Below, one piece after another: positions 58,673 to 64,000 of a DNA stretch of 64,000 nt (position 1 is its first letter; every line of letters starts with the position of its first letter). Below the pieces are notes generated by a model that was not told the DNA's origin, did no database searches, and saw only the letters and a program-made list of their open reading frames with translations. Origin of the DNA: Pseudeuparius sepicola. Its lineage: Eukaryota > Arthropoda > Insecta > Coleoptera > Anthribidae. Made by a program: the position numbers and the translations under genes. Location of the stretch: positions 24,568,901 to 24,632,900 of the forward strand of contig OY987299.1 of NCBI GenBank assembly GCA_963920635.1, in the 5' to 3' direction.

Positions 58673-59407
58673 AGGGTGTTCCTTAATGACATGTCAATAT
58701 TTAAGGGGGTGATTCTTGGACCCATTTTAAGAAAAAACTTCATATGAACGTATGTCGTAAACATCCTAACTTTTGAGATACAGATACAGGGTCGTAAAGT
58801 TTTCTAATGTGGTATTTATTGGGTATTTGAAAGTTTTTTACTTTCTTCTGTAAAGTAAAATCAGTTGCTTATTTCTGAATTAATTAACATTTAATATTAA
58901 ACGAACTCAATAGCATGAAAAAAGAAAGAAAAGACGATTTCCACACAACAGTCACCGCATCAGACTTTTAGCGACTTGACCCTGAAGTAAAAGAATTTTT
59001 ATTTTTTTAAGTGAAAACTATGCGTCGGACGAAAGAAAATCAAGAGATCAAATTTGCTCAGAAATGAATGGGAAATCCAAAAATTTTTAAGAGAAGTCAT
59101 TAGCGTACCATTTTTTTCTTCAAAAATGTTCAATCCACATTCCGCACGAATGCCACTGGTAAAAATAATAAAATTGTTTGTAGGTACATCAAAAAATGCA
59201 TCTTGATGCACAGAAGACGTGTACCAAATTTCATAAACATATCTACAATAGTGTCACAGTTATTATAAAAAAAAAATTCAGAAAACTTTACCACCATGTA
59301 TCTCAAAAGTTAGGACTTTTACGACATACGTTCATGTGAAGTTTTTTTCTTAAAATGGGTCCAAGAATCGCCCCCTTAAATATTGACATGTCATTAAGGA
59401 ACACCCG
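58673..59407. mobile_element. TA-flanked palindromic MITE, 735 bp
   Basis: Ends CAGGGTGTTCCTTAATGACA and inverse (last bases damaged, ACACCCG), with TA on both sides. Arms of about 150 bases ('tgtcaatatttaaggggg', 'catacgttcat' and inverses). The central 400 bases are AT-rich without transposase motifs. Confidence 0.8.
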
Positions 59408-59409
59408 TA

Positions 59410-61680
59410 TAGTTATGTATACTTTACCTATTATTATATGTTTTTGTATAGTAACTACGTAATTTAAAAAATGTGACCATGATTATCTATAAGTACAGCT
59501 ATTAAGTAAATAAAAATTTAAGATTTCTGTGTTATTAAGTTAGCGTTTTTATATCACGAATTTCAGGGATTTATTTTGAGGCACCTACGTACATGATGAT
59601 CTAATTTAATAGCTCACTGCATCACGATTTCCAACATTTTTTAACTATCAGTACAAGAAATTAAAAAGTACCTAGTACCTGTAATGGCAACGGTATGTAA
59701 AAAAAGGAATTTTGTTCTATCTGAATGATAGCCGAATAATACAGAAAAAATTGTACAATATCTTTTCTGGAAATTATGCTCAATAGTAGTTCAATTATAT
59801 GCATTTCTATAAATAATGCATAATCTGCCATTCCAAACCGAGAATAATTCTGCAATATTAATCAAAATAATAGTTGATAGCATGCACAGAGGAAGCGACT
59901 ATTTGGGCTATGTAGGTATTATATCCCTGTCAATAGAGCTCAAATTATTTCCGATATTGAACATACTAGGTACCTACAAGCTAATGCAAAATACTTCCGT
60001 CTTTTTTTCCTATTATGTCGGATGTAGGTACCCCCTTTTTCATGATAAAGTAATATATAAAATCTACCTTAAATATTTAAAAATGATTCTTTAAAAAATA
60101 TATAGAGTGAAGTTAAAATAAAAGTTTTATTTAACTTCACCTGCTCTATCAAATCTTGCAACTGAATTTTAAATCAGTTCTACCCAACCGATTCAGCTGA
60201 AATTTTGCATAGGTACACTTTTGGTGCTGGTGACAAAACGGTCTAGTCTTCCGAATATTGTAATTTGTTTAAAATAAAATATTTCTTCAACCTCCTTGAT
60301 ATGGGTATCAATTCAAAGGGAAAGGGTTTATCAAACAGAATAAGTGACAAATGGCGGACTTCCCAAAATAGCGGACGCCACAAACGAAAAAGCGCAAAAT
60401 AAAATCATAAAGAAAAAACCTTTTTAAAAACAAGTTTTTATTTAAGCCTTGTACAAAAAGGATTAAAATAAGTTTTGGTTTTCAAAATTTGATTTCAAAA
60501 AGCGAATTGTAAAAAATACTCACTTCGGCAAGTACTTGCTTATATCAACCAATCACTGTCCAATGAAATTAACCGATATCTACTTTTATGAATATTTCGC
60601 GCGATAAGCTTTTTAAAAACAAATTTTGAAAACCTAAATTTATTTTATTCGGTTTAGTACATGGCTTAGATTAATAAAAGCTTGTTTTTAAAAAGCCTTT
60701 TTGTTTATATTCAGTGCTGGATTTTAAATTTCTAAAGAAAATTAAACTAATGGTTTTGTGTCTTAATATTTTTCCTGGAAAAGCAATTTAATGGAACTAA
60801 ACCTATTATGATGGCCCGGAAGGTACACACAAAATATATTTTTATCGAAATCGGCAGTGAAGTGTCTCAAAATCGTCATTAAAAGCTCAGAAATCGGCAC
60901 TGAAGTAGCCCCCATTATTGTAAGATTTTTTCAATAAGTAGGCCTTGGTGAGATGTAAACATCAAACGTCAGACGCGGGCCATCGCCCGACAAAAATGAC
61001 CAAATATTCAAAACACGGTCAATAAAGACTCATTTAACTTTTCGCGCACTATAGCAGCGCAATCTTTCAGTAGGTTTGAATATCAATCTATTTTTAATGG
61101 AGGCTGCATAACAGGCAGCAGTTTGGAGTATCTGTTGGGAAGCGCCGTGCCTCGTCATGCTTGACCTAGGTAGAGCGATCGTCAAAGTCAAGAAACGCCG
61201 AGCGCAGTCGTTTCATGGACGGGAGGTCCTTTATGTTTATTTTTTCCTAATAAAACAGTTTGTTCCGATTTAAAAAAAAATAATATTATGTACCTTGGCA
61301 TTGAAGTTCTTTTTGAAGTTTTGATCGAAACATTCTTCGGCAAAGTGGCTTTTGGTATCCACCGTTCACAAACTTAATCCACAAGTTTTTTGTTGTGTAT
61401 CTTTACGAAAGCTAAAAAATGTGAATAAACTTAGTGATTGTTTACAAGAACACTTTTTATAACGGCGGTTCCTTACTCAAGGTCTTCAAGGATAGTTTGT
61501 CAAATTAAAAATACTCTCTAGAGATTATTATATAGGTTTGTACAAAACACGTAGGTATATCTAATATAGTAAGGGTACATATTTTTTCCCACAACATTAA
61601 CAAAATACTTTTATGCAAATAAGCATTTCCCCTTTCGGTAAAATTTAGAATCTACTACCTGTAGGTAAATTTCCACTTAT
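59410..61680. other. Intergenic, no supported gene
   Basis: AT-rich with one moderately GC-rich part at about 60950-61220. Neither strand shows an exon or RNA gene I can support. Confidence 0.4.
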
Positions 61681-61719
61681 GAAGAAGGGCAGCGAAAACA
61701 AATTAATTAATATTAATTG

Positions 61720-61812
61720 CCCCTCTCTCCCGCAGGAGCATTCAGTTCCTTCTGGGGTGCTCCTAGATTGGAGTATTTGTGAGGGTGCGAATTATTATTA
61801 TTATTATTATAG
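61720..61812 (+). mobile_element. Retroposon 3' end with ATT-repeat tail (copy 1)
   Basis: 'ttgcccctctctcc' ... 'ttggagtatttgtgagggtg' followed by (ATT)n. The same block occurs at 63014-63103. This looks like the 3' end of a LINE or SINE. Confidence 0.5.
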
Positions 61813-61984
61813 TACCTACATGCCTACCTACATCCGCCACGATGATACCTCCAAAATTAAATAAAAACAGAACACAATTTGTATCTAAAGGGTACCTAAA
61901 TTATAAAAAGTATCGAAACACCATAAACATTGACAGATGTCAAAATATTGTGTCATGCTTGAAGCGTAAATATGGTTGTTTCCG

Positions 61985-62600
61985 TCCTGCGAATTTTATT
62001 TCCATCTAACTACAGCTCCTTAATGTTTTTTTTTATTAATTTTGCTCCCCACAAAAAAACAAGAAACAAAAACGTGGCAATTTTGGCCAGTTTAGGTGAC
62101 GCTGAAATGGAAATCGGTATCCATGGCCAACTTGTCATAAAAAAAGAACTTAAACTATGCTAAAGTGTTATCTATTAGTAGCTGTAGCATGTTTATTGTG
62201 AGAGATAGAAGAAAACGTTTATATAAAAAAAATGATGACACTGAGAAGGTTTATTTATTCAACCGGGTGCTCAGATAGTTTTAGAAATTTGCACAGGGTT
62301 TTCGGCTCTCTTGAGGCTATATGCATATTTTTATCTATTTTTTATTGCGATTTTATCGCTTATTTTGCGCCCCACAAAAAAAAACGCAAGACGACAAAAT
62401 ATGGGAATATGGGATAGCTAGGCCGATTTAAAAAAGAAATGGGCATCCAGAATCAACTTTGCGTGCAATATACATAAAAACCTCAAATCTACAAAAATTT
62501 TCATGGACTCAAAAAGGCCGAAGACCCGCTATAAATTTTTAAAATTATCTGAGCACCCAGTTGCATAAACCTTGTCAGTGCCATTAATTTTTAGTCGTAA
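61985..62600. repeat. Dispersed repeat, two subunits of about 320 bp (copy 2)
   Basis: Same organisation as 13265-13830: subunits near 62035 and 62350 share 'cccacaaaaaaa' ... 'atgg' ... 'ggccgaagaccc'-type blocks with copy 1, in the same orientation. Function unknown. Confidence 0.6.
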
Positions 62601-62767
62601 TATAAAACTGTTCTTCTATCTTTTACAATAAACATGCTACAGCTATATTAATAGTTTTGCCGTCAATTTTCAATATAAAAGTTTTCTTGTGCCTCTTAGA
62701 ATAAATTTGCTACGGCTACTAATAGTTTTACCCGATTTTAGTTTTTTTTTATATTGCGCAACAAGTT

Positions 62768-62796
62768 CACCGAACTATATTGAATATAGTTCGGTG
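62768..62796. repeat. 29-bp hairpin
   Basis: 'caccgaactatat' and its inverse 'atatagttcggtg' around a 3-base loop. Confidence 0.7.
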
Positions 62797-63013
62797 GACA
62801 AGTTGCTATTCGAGATGCTTATTTTCTGTGAATTGACGGTATTGCTCCTTAATAGTTTTAACTGTGTGATTTACTAATTGTCCGAAACTCACTAAACTCA
62901 CTGGGATTACTTACAGTTTTATAGTATTCTCCGTAGGTAGTACTTGAGCGAATGCTATCCTAGTTCTATGGGAAAAGTCGGCCCTAGCCGCAAATGCGGC
63001 AACGACCACAAAA

Positions 63014-63103
63014 TAATAATAATAATTGCCCCTCTCCCTCTTCAGTTGCTTCTGACGGGGTACTCCTAATTTGGAGTAATGTGAGGGTGAGAATTATTAT
63101 TAC
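63014..63103 (+). mobile_element. Retroposon 3' end with ATT-repeat tail (copy 2)
   Basis: Same block as 61720-61812 ('ttgcccctctccc' ... 'aatttggagtaatgtgaggg' then ATT repeats), preceded by an (AAT)n tract. Confidence 0.5.
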
Positions 63104-63130
63104 ACAGGGTGCGGCTGTCTGCGCCTTATA

Positions 63131-64000
63131 CAGGGTGATTTTTTTTTTATGATCAGTATGGGGATCTCGGAAACTAGCGGAGATAGAAGAAAGGTTAAAT
63201 GGGGAAAGAATTGCAGTTTTGTAGGCCCAATTTACCTAATGCACCTTGTGAATTTTTGAAAAAGTCATAGCTTACTAGATATTTTGAAAAACGAAATTTT
63301 GGAGGTTTATTCTAATCCATCTAGCTTCGTTGTTTATGATTTTAGACAAAAAGTGTAAATACGAAAGTTGGAGGGAATTCTGTCTCCAATGCGGTTGTTA
63401 TGTCTTACTTTCCGTGACAGCTGCCATTTTCGAGATATGACACCAATGACGTCAAAACCTATAGACGTGGTGCCCCATTGTTAAAAATGCCCTTTATTTT
63501 GACTCCAAGATTAAATATATCCATACTACTCTAAAAACATGCTACAAACAAAGACAGAAAGTCAACCATCAACCAACTATACACCCGGTGATTCCCGGAT
63601 AGTTCCTCCAGAATCACACTTAGATATCGCATGTTTTTTCTTGTTTGGGGGCGCCGGGAGCATCGGAACCTCACCTGAAGACTTAAGATAAGTTCGCTAC
63701 GGCTCGACAAAAAGGGGCAATTTCTGACAATCTCGCGACATTTTCGGAATAATTTAATGGAGCGCTTAGATTGTGATTATAGTTCTGGGCGTCAAGTGTT
63801 TATCAAAACAAACCTGTCTATAGGTTCTGACGTCATTGTATGACACAAACTTGTGTTTTTTTAAATGGAAACCATATAGTTGGCCATGGTCTAGAAAAAA
63901 TCAGGCATTTTTAGAGCTTTCCAACAATATAATACTCGATATGGTTAGTCGGAAGAATAATGGAAATAACTATGGTTTTCATTCAAAAAAACACAAGTTT
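63131..64000. mobile_element. Long-TIR mariner-like element, left part, runs off the window
   Basis: Starts CAGGGTGATTTTTTTTTTAT after TA (63129-63130), followed by 'tatggggatctcggaaacta' and 'ggttaaatggggaaagaatt', matching the left arm of 26973-28495 and, inverted, 7195-7699. Interrupted by the MITE at 63444-63838. The right part is beyond the window end. Confidence 0.8.
63444..63838. mobile_element. MITE with 8-bp target duplication (hAT-like), 395 bp
   Basis: Ends CAATGACGTCAAAACCTATA and inverse (TATAGGTTCTGACGTCATTG), flanked by a perfect 8-bp repeat, TATGACAC (63436-63443, 63839-63846). The related element near 7350 shows the unfilled site 'gatatgacacaaac'. CA-start and an 8-bp duplication fit hAT transposons. 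Confidence 0.85.

Noticed and set aside
1..64000. CRISPR arrays, rRNA genes, prokaryotic operons or integrated viral genes
   Set aside because: No regularly spaced short repeats with unique spacers, no rRNA signatures and no viral structural or replication gene was recognised on either strand.

Overview
This looks like a nuclear genomic window from an insect, or at least an arthropod. It is AT-rich, with spliced genes (GT-AG introns), many TTAGG-like and GGTACCTA-like microtracts, and DNA packed with TIR and foldback transposons. Order cannot be fixed from sequence alone; the jockey-like retrotransposon and the mariner types occur in beetles, bugs and moths. I see no rRNA, CRISPR array or prokaryotic gene structure.

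Host genes. (1) A complete two-exon DUSP12 orthologue (dual-specificity phosphatase with a C-terminal zinc-binding domain) lies on + at 1760-3000; most of its single intron is one MITE. (2) A serpin lies on - at 43517-53951. Five exons can be joined with phases that agree, but the signal-peptide end was not found. It carries a very large Thr-rich mucin-like insertion, an atypical reactive-centre hinge, and an 8.1-kb transposon-filled intron just before its last exon. (3) A single GC-rich first coding exon of an unrecognised gene lies on - at 14221-14346. (4) Candidate CpG-rich promoters or first exons lie at about 21.6-21.8 kb and 23.7-24.0 kb.

Transposon-type genes. At 29847-39251 two intact genes sit side by side on +: a 709-codon transposase-like ORF (tnp2 / CMC-EnSpm-like family) and a 9-exon gene for a 434-residue DUF4806 protein. 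Both are open throughout although other elements sit in their introns and spacer. Terminal repeats were not found, so they may be an active two-gene transposon, a remnant, or a domesticated pair. Decayed coding pieces include two Tc1/mariner transposases (about 15.3-15.8 kb and 27.6-27.7 kb) and a frameshifted jockey-like reverse transcriptase (47.5-48.65 kb, -).

The rest is repeats: about twenty palindromic or TIR elements, several with readable target-site duplications (7, 8 and 9 bp, TA, TTAA). There are also four kinds of tandem array: about 480 bp at 17-20 kb, about 170 bp in a dimeric order at 24.2-25.2 kb, 48 bp at 42.5-43.3 kb, and about 285 bp units in mirror order at 55.7-57.4 kb. 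Elements are nested in one another at 4.9-5.9, 7.7-10.2, 18.9-19.7 and 63.1-64.0 kb. All boundaries were placed by eye from matching repeats and may be off by a few bases.
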